A stretch of DNA of 64,000 nucleotides from Paenibacillus eucommiae. GTDB lineage: Bacteria > Bacillota > Bacilli > Paenibacillales > NBRC-103111. Location: contig NZ_JAGGLB010000031.1 of assembly GCF_017874215.1 (NCBI RefSeq), forward strand, positions 61,075 through 125,074, read 5' to 3'. The notes under the pieces are model-generated. The model had not been told where the DNA came from and made no database searches. It saw only the letters and a program-made list of their open reading frames with translations. Shown here piece after piece: positions 35,765-44,363 of the stretch. A program made the position numbers and the translations under genes. How positions within the stretch are numbered: position 1 is the first letter of the stretch; each line of letters begins with the position of its first letter.

Positions 35765-36727
35765 TTATCCCAAAAATGCCAGCTGATCTTGTGTTAATTT
35801 CAGATACTCAGCTTTCAAGCTAGCTTCCAACTGAGCATGTGTCCTGCATCCAATAATCGGAAAAGTATGAAAAGGCTGCGAGATTAAATAGCCAAGAACT
35901 ATTTCTGTGATTGTAAGCGATAGCTCCGATGCCAGCTCCTGAGCCCTTTCAAATCTCGCTCGGTTGGCTGCCGTGCTATACATAGGGCTGATCCTTTTAT
36001 CATCCAGGGAATATTCGCCTGAATCCCATTTAGTAAATAGGCCTTGCGCTTGGGATGAGTATGGAAATGCGGATACCCCGGAAGCGATATGGTATTGCTT
36101 CATATCATTATCCATAGCAATAAGTGTAGGATCGCTAAATTGCGTTTGATCGGCTTCAGCTAAGCTCCACATCATTTGATTACCAGAAAACCCTTGAATA
36201 CCCTCAGCTTTTGCATAATCCTGCGCTTCGATAATCCGCTCTACAGTCCAATTTGAGCAGCCAAAATAGCGGATCCTTCCGGCCTTTACCTGCTCATTCA
36301 ATGTTTCGAGAATGTCCTGGACGGGTCGATTTGTATCATCACGATGCAGGATATATAAATCAATAGTATCGACCTGCAGGTGGCGCAAGCTGCCTTCTAT
36401 ATCCTGAGCAATATCCTTCTGTGACATTCTCGACAACTGCATGCTTTCCAAAAGCGGATGCCCCCCTTTAGTGGACACCAGCATTTGATTGCGGTTTTTT
36501 CTGGCTTTCATCCATAAACCGATCGTTTTTTCACTGATGCTAGCTTCAATTGCTGGCAGCCAATTCGCATAAACCTGTGCTGTATCTATAAAATTACCAC
36601 CACGTTCTGCATATGCATCCATGAGACGGAATGATTCTTCTAGATTCAAGCGACTCCCAAGACTCGCCCCTCCCAAACAAAAGGTTGAGCATAATAAATC
36701 CGTTCCCGTTACAGGTTTAAGCTGCAT
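35765..36727 (-). CDS. aldo/keto reductase
   Basis: 320-residue NADPH-dependent (beta/alpha)8 oxidoreductase of the AKR superfamily. The catalytic tetrad is visible: Asp and Tyr in FIDTAQVY (~47-54), Lys in VSTKGG (~84-89) and His in ILHRDD (~126-131). The cofactor-binding end FPIIGCRTHAQLEASL is typical. It sits inside the transporter operon, between the binding lipoprotein and the LplB permease, which suggests it reduces a sugar or keto-sugar released from the imported glycan (inference). Locus 1 lacks this gene. Confidence 0.9.
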   Translation of the reverse strand: MQLKPVTGTDLLCSTFCLGGASLGSRLNLEESFRLMDAYAERGGNFIDTAQVYANWLPAIEASISEKTIGLWMKARKNRNQMLVSTKGGHPLLESMQLSRMSQKDIAQDIEGSLRHLQVDTIDLYILHRDDTNRPVQDILETLNEQVKAGRIRYFGCSNWTVERIIEAQDYAKAEGIQGFSGNQMMWSLAEADQTQFSDPTLIAMDNDMKQYHIASGVSAFPYSSQAQGLFTKWDSGEYSLDDKRISPMYSTAANRARFERAQELASELSLTITEIVLGYLISQPFHTFPIIGCRTHAQLEASLKAEYLKLTQDQLAFLG

Positions 36728-36799
36728 CTCGTTTTCCTCCCTATATAACGATACTCAGGAGGAATACCCCTTCCCTGGCTATTCCTCACCTATGTGCTG

Positions 36800-38350
36800 C
36801 TACTTTACCTCATTGTATGCCGCTGTATAAGCAGCAATCCATTTGTCCATACCTGCCTTGTTCAACTCTTGCAGGAAACTGTCCCACTCGCTGATCAGTC
36901 TTGCGCCCATGATGAACTTAATCGTCTCCTGTTCGATCATCCGGTTCAGGTCATTAAGTGTCGGAATGTTCTCCGCCAGCGCATTGCTGTCAAACTTGTA
37001 CTCCTCATCAAACAGGACGATCTTTTTCGCCGTTTTCGGATTGGTCAGGAAGTTTTTGTAATACTCGAAAGAAGGTGCATTTTGCGGGCTCGCATCGCGG
37101 AACTGGATCGTCCAGGCGAACGACATGGCGGCGATAAGATCGCCGAGATAATCGCGATTCAGTCTTTCGTATACGTGATTGGTTTTATCCACCCACTTCC
37201 AGTTCTTCCCCTCGATGCCGAAGTATGCCAGCATGTAGTTGTCGAGATCCGTTTGCAGCCAGTTCATGTATTTCATCGCCGCTTCCGGATTTTTCGAATT
37301 TTTGCTGATCATCCAGCCGTTTCCGACTGGCCCGCCCATCGTCATCGTCAGCCCTTTCGGTCCCCGGAGCTGGTCGGCGACGATGTACTTCGCTTCCGGC
37401 ACGTTCGCCTGCAGCGCAAATTGATTGCCAAGCTCGCGGGAATGCCAGTGCGCCCCGACCGCTACGCGGTTTTGCTTGATCAATTCGATCTGCTCGGCAG
37501 CGTCGATCGTGAATGCTTCTTTGTAGATATACCCTTTCTTGAACCAGTCGGCCATTTTCGTCACGAAATCTTTGTAGCCCGGGTTAAGCACCTCCGGCTT
37601 CACTTTGCCGTCCGCATCAATCCATTTGCCGTATCCAACATCCATAAATCCAGCGGCAAGCGAATAGTTCAGTTCCTCTAAATTCGTGAGCAGCGGGATC
37701 GTTTTGCCGCCGCCTGCCGGGTCTTTTTCCTTGAATTCCTTCAATATCGCTTCCAGTTCGTCCATCGTCGCCGGCATTTTCAAATTCAGCTTCTTCATCC
37801 AATCTTCCCGGATCAGTACCGTGTTGCCAGCTGACGGTGCGTTGATCGGCAGACCCCATATTTGGCCGTCCTTCGTAGAAAGCGCTTCCCATCCGCCTAT
37901 CCATTCAGCCGGCCACAGCTTTTTGCTATTTTGCCCGTATTTGTCCAGCAGGTCGTTCAGCGGCATAGCCGCTCCTTTGGCCTGATGAAGTACCATACTG
38001 CCGTTGAAAACGTCCAGCGGCTCGTTGGAAGCGAGCATAATGTTCAACTTGTCATCCTCAGAGCCTTTCGGCGGGATAATTGGAATGACCTCAATACCGA
38101 TTTTGTCCATGATCGCCTTGCGCACTTCCTCGACTGCTTCCGGCTTGCTGCTGTCAGTTACCGACGATAAATTGCCGCCGTTTGCGTACACATACACCTT
38201 CTCAATCTTTTGCTCTCCCGGCGTTGCGCCCGGCTTTGCCGATACTGCTGCGGAAGTCGAGGCCGGCTCGACGGTTTTGCCTGATGAACAGCCTGCCCCT
38301 ACCATAATGACGAGACATAGAACGATGCTCGCGGACACCCATTTTTTCAT
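36800..38350 (-). CDS. extracellular sugar-binding lipoprotein, LplA type (locus 2)
   Basis: 516-residue solute-binding lipoprotein, lipid cysteine C21 (VGAGCSSGK). Close paralogue of the locus-1 lipoprotein: shared PKGSEDDKLNIMLASNEPLD and KYMNWLQTDLDNYMLAYFGI. ATG after GGGAGG. The promoter lies in the duplicated block at 38375-38577, with TACAAT at 38433-38438 and CATAACTTT at 38467-38475 (minus strand). Confidence 0.9.
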   Translation of the reverse strand: MKKWVSASIVLCLVIMVGAGCSSGKTVEPASTSAAVSAKPGATPGEQKIEKVYVYANGGNLSSVTDSSKPEAVEEVRKAIMDKIGIEVIPIIPPKGSEDDKLNIMLASNEPLDVFNGSMVLHQAKGAAMPLNDLLDKYGQNSKKLWPAEWIGGWEALSTKDGQIWGLPINAPSAGNTVLIREDWMKKLNLKMPATMDELEAILKEFKEKDPAGGGKTIPLLTNLEELNYSLAAGFMDVGYGKWIDADGKVKPEVLNPGYKDFVTKMADWFKKGYIYKEAFTIDAAEQIELIKQNRVAVGAHWHSRELGNQFALQANVPEAKYIVADQLRGPKGLTMTMGGPVGNGWMISKNSKNPEAAMKYMNWLQTDLDNYMLAYFGIEGKNWKWVDKTNHVYERLNRDYLGDLIAAMSFAWTIQFRDASPQNAPSFEYYKNFLTNPKTAKKIVLFDEEYKFDSNALAENIPTLNDLNRMIEQETIKFIMGARLISEWDSFLQELNKAGMDKWIAAYTAAYNEVK

Positions 38351-38374
38351 CGTGTGTTAACCTCCCTTTGATTT

Positions 38375-38577
38375 TTGATATTTGTCGGATTTGTCAGCAT
38401 CGCGTTGGCCAATAGCAATTGCCGATGCCCGCATTGTATCACCGTGCTGCGTCATTCGAAAATAGAAAAGTTATGCTATCGATGCCACTTTATTGCCAAC
38501 TGCATCATTATGGCACTTTATTCGGTCAACAGCTCCTCCAATCCCTGCATTTTCCGGTATTCGCCGGGGGCGAGTCA
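38375..38577 (-). repeat. ~200-bp direct repeat with promoter, copy 1
   Basis: About 80 percent identical by eye to 41038-41246. On the minus strand it holds the last ~19 codons of an AraC regulator gene, then a promoter (CATAACTTT 38467-38475, N28, TACAAT 38433-38438). Copy 2 lies in the intact regulator gene and its downstream promoter. The two copies bracket the inserted DUF2089-type cassette and the Gfo/Idh gene. Confidence 0.85.
38518..38577 (-). pseudogene. 3' remnant of an AraC-family regulator gene
   Basis: The minus strand reads LAPGEYRKMQGLEELLTE and a TAA stop (38518-38520), matching the C-terminus of the intact regulator at 41189 (LTPGEYRKMHGLEEFATE). Homology stops abruptly at about 38577. 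This is a truncated regulator left at an insertion or recombination boundary. Confidence 0.8.
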
Positions 38578-38751
38578 CGAAGCTGTTCGAAAACAATGTG
38601 CCTTCAAGTGTCATAGCCAACACCGGCATGCCGCCTGTTCCGGATTTGTTGAGGCTTTCTTTTTTTAAATAAAGCATTTTAAAATTTCAAGGATAACAAC
38701 CCGTAAAATCAATAAAATCAATAATTTTATTAAGATAATTAATTTTGTTCA

Positions 38752-38780
38752 TTTACAAATTGAATATATTGAATTATAAT
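38752..38780 (+). promoter_or_regulatory. sigma-A promoter of the DUF2089 cassette
   Basis: -35 TTTACA (38752-38757), 17-bp spacer, -10 TATAAT (38775-38780), AAAGGAG ribosome site, ATG at 38804. The surroundings are very A/T-rich compared with the glycan genes. Confidence 0.8.
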
Positions 38781-38803
38781 TTAAAAAAAGAAAGGAGTAG
38801 AGT

Positions 38804-39169
38804 ATGAAATATCCTATCATCACACAGTGTCCTGTATGCGACCATACGCTGCACGCCGTCAAGCTGGAATGCGGACATTGCCGGACGACGATTGAGAACA
38901 AGTTTGAATTATCAAAGCTGGCTCTACTCTCGCCCGAACAGCTCCATTTTGTGATCACCTTTCTAGTGAACAGGGGTAACATAAAGGAAGTGGAGAAAGA
39001 GCTCGGCATATCTTACCCGACGGTGCGCGGCAAGCTCAATGATATCATTACTGCCCTCGGATACGATACAAGAAAGAAGCCGGAAGTGGATGAGAAGAAA
39101 ATCATTTCCATGCTGGAGAATGGCGAAATCACTGCGGATGAAGCGGTCAAAATGTTGAAGGATGAATAA
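38804..39169 (+). CDS. DUF2089-type zinc-ribbon/HTH protein
   Basis: 121-residue likely DNA-binding protein. N-terminal zinc ribbon with CPVC (~10-13) and CGHC (~27-30), a central winged-helix-like part (LSPEQLHFVITFLVNRGNI, ELGISYPTVRGKLNDIITAL) and a C-terminal SHOCT-like tail (DEKKIISMLENGEITADEAV). This matches DUF2089. Family members are usually the first gene of small operons with SHOCT/YvlB-like proteins and are thought to be regulators; function is not established. It overlaps the next gene by 8 bp. It lies in a cassette inserted between the locus-2 regulator and its target operon. Confidence 0.85.
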   Translation: MKYPIITQCPVCDHTLHAVKLECGHCRTTIENKFELSKLALLSPEQLHFVITFLVNRGNIKEVEKELGISYPTVRGKLNDIITALGYDTRKKPEVDEKKIISMLENGEITADEAVKMLKDE

Positions 39170-39611
39170 GGAGGAAGAAACGATGAAAGAAGAAATTAGC
39201 AAAGTGCTGTCCATGATGCAGGAAGGCAAAATTGATTCAGACAAGGCTTCGGAGTTGATTGACGCGCTAAAGGAGAAGCAAACGGCTCATACGTCGCAAG
39301 CCGTGCAGACGCTGAGGAAACCGGACTATTCGAAGAAACTGTCATCGGCATCCGGCGGCTATTTAGACAAAACGTTGAAAATACGGATAACGTCCCAAGA
39401 AAACGATAATGTCAACATCAATTTGCCGATTAAACTGGTGAAGGCAGTTCTCGGAACGGGGCTCAGCATCGCGTCCAATATTCCGCAGGCTGCGAAATAT
39501 GTGAAGGATATCGATATCGACTTGCTGATCGATGCAATCGAGAGCGAGCTTGACGGGCAAATCGTTGACATCCGCTCCGGTGAAGAGACCGTCATCGTAG
39601 TGATTGAGTGA
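39162..39611 (+). CDS. SHOCT-like/YvlB-type domain protein
   Basis: 149-residue soluble protein. The N-terminal SHOCT-like helical hairpin (EEISKVLSMMQEGKIDSDKASEL, repeating the motif at the end of the previous protein) is followed by a polar linker and a beta-rich part (TLKIRITSQENDNVNINLPI...DGQIVDIRSGEETVIVVIE) like the repeats of YvlB/DUF4097 proteins. The likely start is the ATG at 39183 after AGGAGGAAG; the longer frame from 39162 overlaps the DUF2089 gene. No known activity; the shared SHOCT motif suggests the products interact (inference). Confidence 0.75.
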   Translation: MNKEEETMKEEISKVLSMMQEGKIDSDKASELIDALKEKQTAHTSQAVQTLRKPDYSKKLSSASGGYLDKTLKIRITSQENDNVNINLPIKLVKAVLGTGLSIASNIPQAAKYVKDIDIDLLIDAIESELDGQIVDIRSGEETVIVVIE

Positions 39612-39617
39612 CGGGTC

Positions 39618-39962
39618 ATGATAATTGTGAAGGTTAAGAGCAAGGAGCACGCTTTTACGATTCCGGTCCCTTATGCCCTATTGCGCATGGGGAGCGTCAT
39701 CCTGACTTCCAATCTAGTCCAGCGCATAATGAAGGATTGGCTGATCAAGCACAGCGGACATGCGGGTGGGCACTCAAGCCGGAAGCATGATTTCGATTCA
39801 GACAGCAGCCGGTTCGGGATTGAACTGGTGCTGTCGATTCTCGAAAACCAAAGCACGAAGCAAGCGATCAGGCAGCTCATCAAGGAGCTGCAACGCTGCA
39901 AAGGGACGGTTCTGGTCGATGTCCAGGCTCAGGACGGCACGGAAGTGTTGATTAAATTGTAG
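39618..39962 (+). CDS. conserved hypothetical protein of the DUF2089 cassette
   Basis: 114 residues, no signal peptide. A beta start (IIVKVKSKEHAFTIPVPYAL), a central helix, then a His/Ser-rich linker (KHSGHAGGHSSRKHDFD) and an end (VLVDVQAQDGTEVLIKL) that resembles the end of the preceding protein (IVDIRSGEETVIVVIE). It may be a diverged sister domain. It follows the preceding gene by 6 bp and ends overlapping, tail to tail, the Gfo/Idh gene on the other strand by about 11 bp. Confidence 0.75.
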   Translation: MIIVKVKSKEHAFTIPVPYALLRMGSVILTSNLVQRIMKDWLIKHSGHAGGHSSRKHDFDSDSSRFGIELVLSILENQSTKQAIRQLIKELQRCKGTVLVDVQAQDGTEVLIKL

Positions 39963-40992
39963 GCGAAGCTGTGACAAATCTTTCCACAATGCTGTCCTCA
40001 AAGTGATGTGGCAAATTCACCTTGCCCCCGTATTTAGCGGTATGATAGATTGCCATAATAACTTGGTACGACAGCATCGAATGCTCAAGGTCACAAATAT
40101 GCCCTGATTCTTTATTTAACACATAATCATGAATCGAATCCAAATAAGCAATTAATGCCACCATATAGCTTTCTTCCCAACTCGATTTCTCAATTGTATG
40201 CAAGTGTGTGTTGTAATTTACTACTTCCAAGAACTGATTTAAGGCAATTTTCAGATGTCCCTCCGACCCATAAACATCAAGACCGATATGTAAGTATAGA
40301 TTCGTTTCTCCTGGAAGAGACCTTGCGAATGCCCCACATTCGATAGTTGCACGAACACCATTTTCAAATAATATACTAGCCATCGACTCATCTGGCGCGA
40401 CGACTGAGGAGCTATCCGTTCCTTCACACAGTCCAGTCTGTCCCATCACCCAGCTTACAGGACTGAAATCATTAAAGAACATTACCATATCAATGAGATG
40501 TGAGCCTTGCTCCATAATGTTCACTTTCGTAGAAGCGCGAATAAACTCAATTTGACCAATGGCACCCGCTTGCAGCAAATTGCGGGCCTTACTCCAGGCC
40601 GGCAAATATTTATGTTGGTGATTAACCAGCACCAATTTATGATGTTCTTTACAAATACGCTCAATTTCGTAGGCTTCGGATGGTGTTAGTGCCAACGGTT
40701 TTTCAATGTTGATCAGCTTAACACTAGGAAACTGCACAACCACCTTCACCAATACAAGTCTCAGATCCGCGCCGGTAACAATATCGACAACGTCCGGGTT
40801 CGTTACGCGCAACAATTCTGCTAAATCCAAGGAACGATTGGGGATCTGGTATTTATCTGCAAGAGCATTCAGTCTATCTAAATTGGAATGACCACAAACA
40901 CCTACTACTTCAATGGTATTGCATGCCCGGTAAGCATTGGCATGAGCATCCGCCCAGCCCTTTGTTCCAACAAGTACGGCTTTCAATTTCAT
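39952..40992 (-). CDS. Gfo/Idh/MocA-family oxidoreductase
   Basis: About 346 residues from the ATG at 40992, chosen because GGAGG lies 11 nt upstream and the Rossmann fold (MKLKAVLVGTKGWADAHANAY) then begins at residue 1; a longer frame reaches 41097 but covers the promoter. The family EKP motif is in INIEKPLALTPSE. Such enzymes use NAD(P) to oxidise or epimerise sugars and inositols. Its promoter is the second copy of the ~200-bp repeat (CATAACTTT 41130-41138, N28, TACAAT 41096-41101, minus strand), so it should be co-regulated with the transporter operon by the AraC regulator upstream. Confidence 0.88.
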   Translation of the reverse strand: MKLKAVLVGTKGWADAHANAYRACNTIEVVGVCGHSNLDRLNALADKYQIPNRSLDLAELLRVTNPDVVDIVTGADLRLVLVKVVVQFPSVKLINIEKPLALTPSEAYEIERICKEHHKLVLVNHQHKYLPAWSKARNLLQAGAIGQIEFIRASTKVNIMEQGSHLIDMVMFFNDFSPVSWVMGQTGLCEGTDSSSVVAPDESMASILFENGVRATIECGAFARSLPGETNLYLHIGLDVYGSEGHLKIALNQFLEVVNYNTHLHTIEKSSWEESYMVALIAYLDSIHDYVLNKESGHICDLEHSMLSYQVIMAIYHTAKYGGKVNLPHHFEDSIVERFVTASPTI

Positions 40993-41037
40993 ATAATTTA
41001 TGCCTCCAAGGTTACAAAATGAAAAATAAATAACTAA

Positions 41038-41246
41038 TTGATATTTGTCGGAGTTGCGTGTATCGCGTTGGCCAATAGCGAGTGCCGATGACCGCATTGT
41101 AACACCTTACCGGTGCATTCGAAAATAGCAAAGTTATGCTTTCCATGCCACTTTATTGCGGGCTGCTTCATTATATCATTATGGCACTTCATTCGGTGGC
41201 AAACTCCTCCAATCCATGCATTTTCCGATATTCGCCTGGGGTAAGT
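41038..41246 (-). repeat. ~200-bp direct repeat with promoter, copy 2
   Basis: Contains the intact 3' end of the AraC gene (stop at 41189-41191) and the promoter of the Gfo/Idh gene. The counterpart is at 38375-38577. Both keep the CATAACTTT-N28-TACAAT spacing exactly. Confidence 0.85.
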
Positions 41247-43576
41247 CCCGTATGCTCCTTGAATACTTTGATGAAATAATTCGTTTTGGGATAGCCGATC
41301 CGCTCGCCGATATCCTTGATCAACAGGTTCGATTCGAGCAGCAACCGCTTGCCGGATTCGACTCTTGCTGTCATTACGTATTCGGAGAACGATTGGCCGG
41401 TATGTTCCTTGAAAAGGCGGCTGAAATACGATGGGCTAAGCTGCAGCCGCTCGGAGATCTGCGCGAGCGATATGTTATCGCAGTACGTTTGTTCGAGCAG
41501 CCGAATTGCCTGCTTCACGTATTTGTTGTTTTTCTCTTCGTAAGCTTGGCCGATATAAGTTGTGAAATCACCGATGATGTCCGCGAACCATTCTTCAATT
41601 TCTTTCAGCTCTTTTTTCTTGAGCAGCACCTCGTACAGATTCGTCTTGCGCCGCAGCACGCTTTCGATGTCAAGTCTGAGGCTTGCAGCCGTCTCCACCA
41701 AGCTGCCGAGCAGCCGGATGAACGCTTGCTGCAACTGGCGAAAATCAACTTTGCGCTGCTGCTCCTTCAAATCTTTGGCAAACTCAGTGAACATCCCGAG
41801 TGCCTCTTTCATCTCTCCGTTGAGTATAAAATTGTTTAACGCGGCCTCCTTCTCCTTCGGATAAACAAGCAAAGGAATATTCTCCAGCCTGACATCCCCG
41901 ATGTAGATAACATCGCTGTTGCCCGAGATGACGCGGTGCCGCTGCGCTTCTTTCGCTTCCGCATATGCCCTCTGCAGTTCGCAAACCGTCCGCGAATGGT
42001 TGCCGATTCCGATCGTACAACCGATTCCGATCATTTGCCGAATATCATGGGCGACCCGCTCGGCGAGCGCGAATATGTCCGTCATTTGCGCCTGGTGACA
42101 GTTGATCATGACGATAAAGCGGTCTTCGATCAGCTCCATCACGATGCGGTTCCTGCCGGCCGGAATCATCGCTTCGATCATGTCTTCGATTCTCAGCTTG
42201 TTCATCTTGATTCGCTCAACGTCCGCTTCGGGATCAGTGATTTCTGTAAGCGTTATCACAAACAGCCCAATATGGTCCAAATTGAATCCCAGCCCGAGGA
42301 AGCGCAGCCGTTCGTCGATTTCCTCAAGTGTAAAGCGGTTGGGGCGCAGCAGTGAGTGGACGTACATCTTTTTGTAGGCGGGCATACTCTCCTTCAGTCT
42401 CGTCTGTAAGCTCACCTGCAGCTCGTAAGCTTCCATCAGACTGCTGCGAATAACTTTCAATTCACCGAACACTTTATGATTGGTGGCGGTACCTTCGCCT
42501 TCATAGCTCTTGTTTTTGACGAACGAAAGCAGATGACGGATCGGATTATAAATGTTGCGCGACGTAATGAAGACGAGCACGCCACTCGCCGCCACAAGCA
42601 GCAACGCCGTGAACAGGATCAAATTTTTCGTATTATTAACGCTTTTATAAATGTTGTTCACCAGTATCCCATTGATAAACGTCCAGCCGAGCAATTCAGA
42701 AGACATATTCGTCACGAGCCACTGTTTGCCCAGCATTTCCGCTTCGAAAGAGCTTTGCCCCTGCTCTGCAATGAGACGCAGCACGTTCGGGTCGCCGCTC
42801 ATCTGCTCGCTGATCGCATATTGGCGATCGTAGAACATCAGCTTCCCTCCAGCGGACAGCACGAAAAACGCGTGGTTGCCGTCGCGGATCAGCTTGCGGA
42901 AGACGGTGCTGTAGATCATTTCCGCATCCAGGTTGATCACCACATAACTGTCCGACAAGGAGGCAGACATGTAGACAATCGGCAGCACCAGCTTGCGCGT
43001 ACCGTCCAGTTGTTTCGCTTCGCGCAGCTCGCTGATCGTCGGATACGCGCGTATGCCGTCCGTCGACAAGCTCCACGTGTCATCGTAGAAATCGTCAAAC
43101 GTATAATTGGTGCTGCCGGTCAGCACGATATGTTTGTTATGGTCAAAAAAATAGACGGAATGGATGAATTCATTCGATTCTTTTAAATTGTTCAAATACC
43201 ACTGCGCATTCGACTTGCTGTTCACGTACAAGTACAGCTCGCGCAAATCTTCGTCCCGATAACCTCCGTCCAGCGTCTCGTAGTAGCTGCCCAGCGGGAA
43301 CGCCTCGAACTCCCTGATCGCGCCGCTGAGTACCGTTTGCTTGAAGCTCGTGCCGATCTGCTTGACGATCATCTCCATCGAATCGACCGTCTGCTTCAAA
43401 TACATTTCGTTGGACGTGCGCAGCTCGCTCTGCATCACCGACGTTGTGTTGCGATACAACACGAGGCTAATAATCAGAATAGGCAATAAAACGATTACCA
43501 ATGTGTATGTAAACAATTTAATGTAGAAATACCTCTTTTTTGCCGAAATGAGCCATCTACTTAGCAGAACCACCAC
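41189..43576 (-). CDS. membrane-anchored AraC-family regulator (locus 2)
   Basis: About 795 residues, paralogue of the locus-1 regulator: N-terminal membrane helix (YFYIKLFTYTLVIVLLPILI), extracellular Cache-like sensor domain, second helix near residue 305, linker, and C-terminal AraC domain with two HTHs (ISLAQISERLQLSPSYFSRLFK; DIGERIGYPKTNYFIKVFK). The start is GTG at 43576 or 43573, after GGGAG; the frame opens earlier, to 43630, but that is only about 6 bp from the predicted transcription start. It probably senses the glycan outside the cell and activates the promoters at 41.1 and 38.4 kb (inference). Confidence 0.9.
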   Translation of the reverse strand: MVVLLSRWLISAKKRYFYIKLFTYTLVIVLLPILIISLVLYRNTTSVMQSELRTSNEMYLKQTVDSMEMIVKQIGTSFKQTVLSGAIREFEAFPLGSYYETLDGGYRDEDLRELYLYVNSKSNAQWYLNNLKESNEFIHSVYFFDHNKHIVLTGSTNYTFDDFYDDTWSLSTDGIRAYPTISELREAKQLDGTRKLVLPIVYMSASLSDSYVVINLDAEMIYSTVFRKLIRDGNHAFFVLSAGGKLMFYDRQYAISEQMSGDPNVLRLIAEQGQSSFEAEMLGKQWLVTNMSSELLGWTFINGILVNNIYKSVNNTKNLILFTALLLVAASGVLVFITSRNIYNPIRHLLSFVKNKSYEGEGTATNHKVFGELKVIRSSLMEAYELQVSLQTRLKESMPAYKKMYVHSLLRPNRFTLEEIDERLRFLGLGFNLDHIGLFVITLTEITDPEADVERIKMNKLRIEDMIEAMIPAGRNRIVMELIEDRFIVMINCHQAQMTDIFALAERVAHDIRQMIGIGCTIGIGNHSRTVCELQRAYAEAKEAQRHRVISGNSDVIYIGDVRLENIPLLVYPKEKEAALNNFILNGEMKEALGMFTEFAKDLKEQQRKVDFRQLQQAFIRLLGSLVETAASLRLDIESVLRRKTNLYEVLLKKKELKEIEEWFADIIGDFTTYIGQAYEEKNNKYVKQAIRLLEQTYCDNISLAQISERLQLSPSYFSRLFKEHTGQSFSEYVMTARVESGKRLLLESNLLIKDIGERIGYPKTNYFIKVFKEHTGLTPGEYRKMHGLEEFATE

Positions 43577-43614
43577 TCCTTTCTCCCTGTCCCCCATATC
43601 GCCGACAAACTGCC

Positions 43615-43720
43615 ATGTAACCGCTGACATTATTGTGTTCCTATTATAGCCTACGACCGTATTCGGGGAAATAGAAATTTCTTGCTGTCAATGCCAATTT
43701 GATGCCAATTGGGCGATAAT
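43615..43720 (-). promoter_or_regulatory. conserved promoter block of the locus-2 regulator
   Basis: Highly similar to 26476-26575. TATAAT on the minus strand at 43643-43648 in an identical 20-bp context. The left arm of the palindrome seen in the locus-1 block is lost here. Shared with the divergent sigma-factor gene region. Confidence 0.6.
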
Positions 43721-43793
43721 AAGGGGATAAAATCAGTTTTAAATCCTTTTATACTTGTTTGTCGTCTTTATTAGATGAAGTGAGGTGAGACCG

Positions 43794-44363
43794 TTGCAAA
43801 GCGATGAGGAGCTCATAAAAGAGCTGCAGCAAAACATCCAAAGCTCGATGGAAGTACTCATTAAACGTCATTACAAAATGGTCTTTGCGTATATTTACCG
43901 CTATTCGGGCGATTATCATACGTCTTATGATCTGACCCAGGAAACGTTTATCAAGATGGTCCGCAGCATCGATTCCCTTACACAATATGAGAGCTTTAAG
44001 CACTGGCTGTTAAAAATTGCTCTGAATACATGCCGGGACTATGTCAAAAGCAGGGGTTATAGAAATGGACAGGCTTCCAGTGAGTGGAATGAAGCGATTG
44101 CGGATTCGAGTGCCCAGCTTGTAGATATGTTCGAAAAAAAAGTGGAAACCGCCGCGGTCAAAGCAGCCCTTCTGGAGCTGCCCCCGTATCAGCGGGAAAC
44201 GATTATTTTGCGGTTTTATCAAGATCTGAAAATCAAAGAGATTGCCGATTTGAGCGCTGTTGGAGAGCCTACGGTGAAGTCCAGAATTAAACAAGGCTTA
44301 TCCAAGCTCAAAGCCATTATGGAAAGGAGCGTTACCGATGACCGGAAAAAGCACAGAAAATGA
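43794..44363 (+). CDS. ECF-type RNA polymerase sigma factor
   Basis: 189-residue alternative sigma factor. Region 2 is seen in YDLTQETFIKMVRSID (~45-60) and region 4 in LPPYQRETIILRFYQDLKIKEIADL followed by the HTH EPTVKSRIKQGLSKL. No sigma-1.1 or region-3 domain. I chose TTG at 43794 (GAGGTGAG 4-5 nt upstream); GTG at 43785 is the alternative. The gene leads a five-gene operon with a membrane protein and an ABC exporter-like system, the same order as the B. subtilis sigY-yxlCDEFG type, so the next membrane protein may act as its anti-sigma (inference). Confidence 0.9.
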   Translation: MQSDEELIKELQQNIQSSMEVLIKRHYKMVFAYIYRYSGDYHTSYDLTQETFIKMVRSIDSLTQYESFKHWLLKIALNTCRDYVKSRGYRNGQASSEWNEAIADSSAQLVDMFEKKVETAAVKAALLELPPYQRETIILRFYQDLKIKEIADLSAVGEPTVKSRIKQGLSKLKAIMERSVTDDRKKHRK

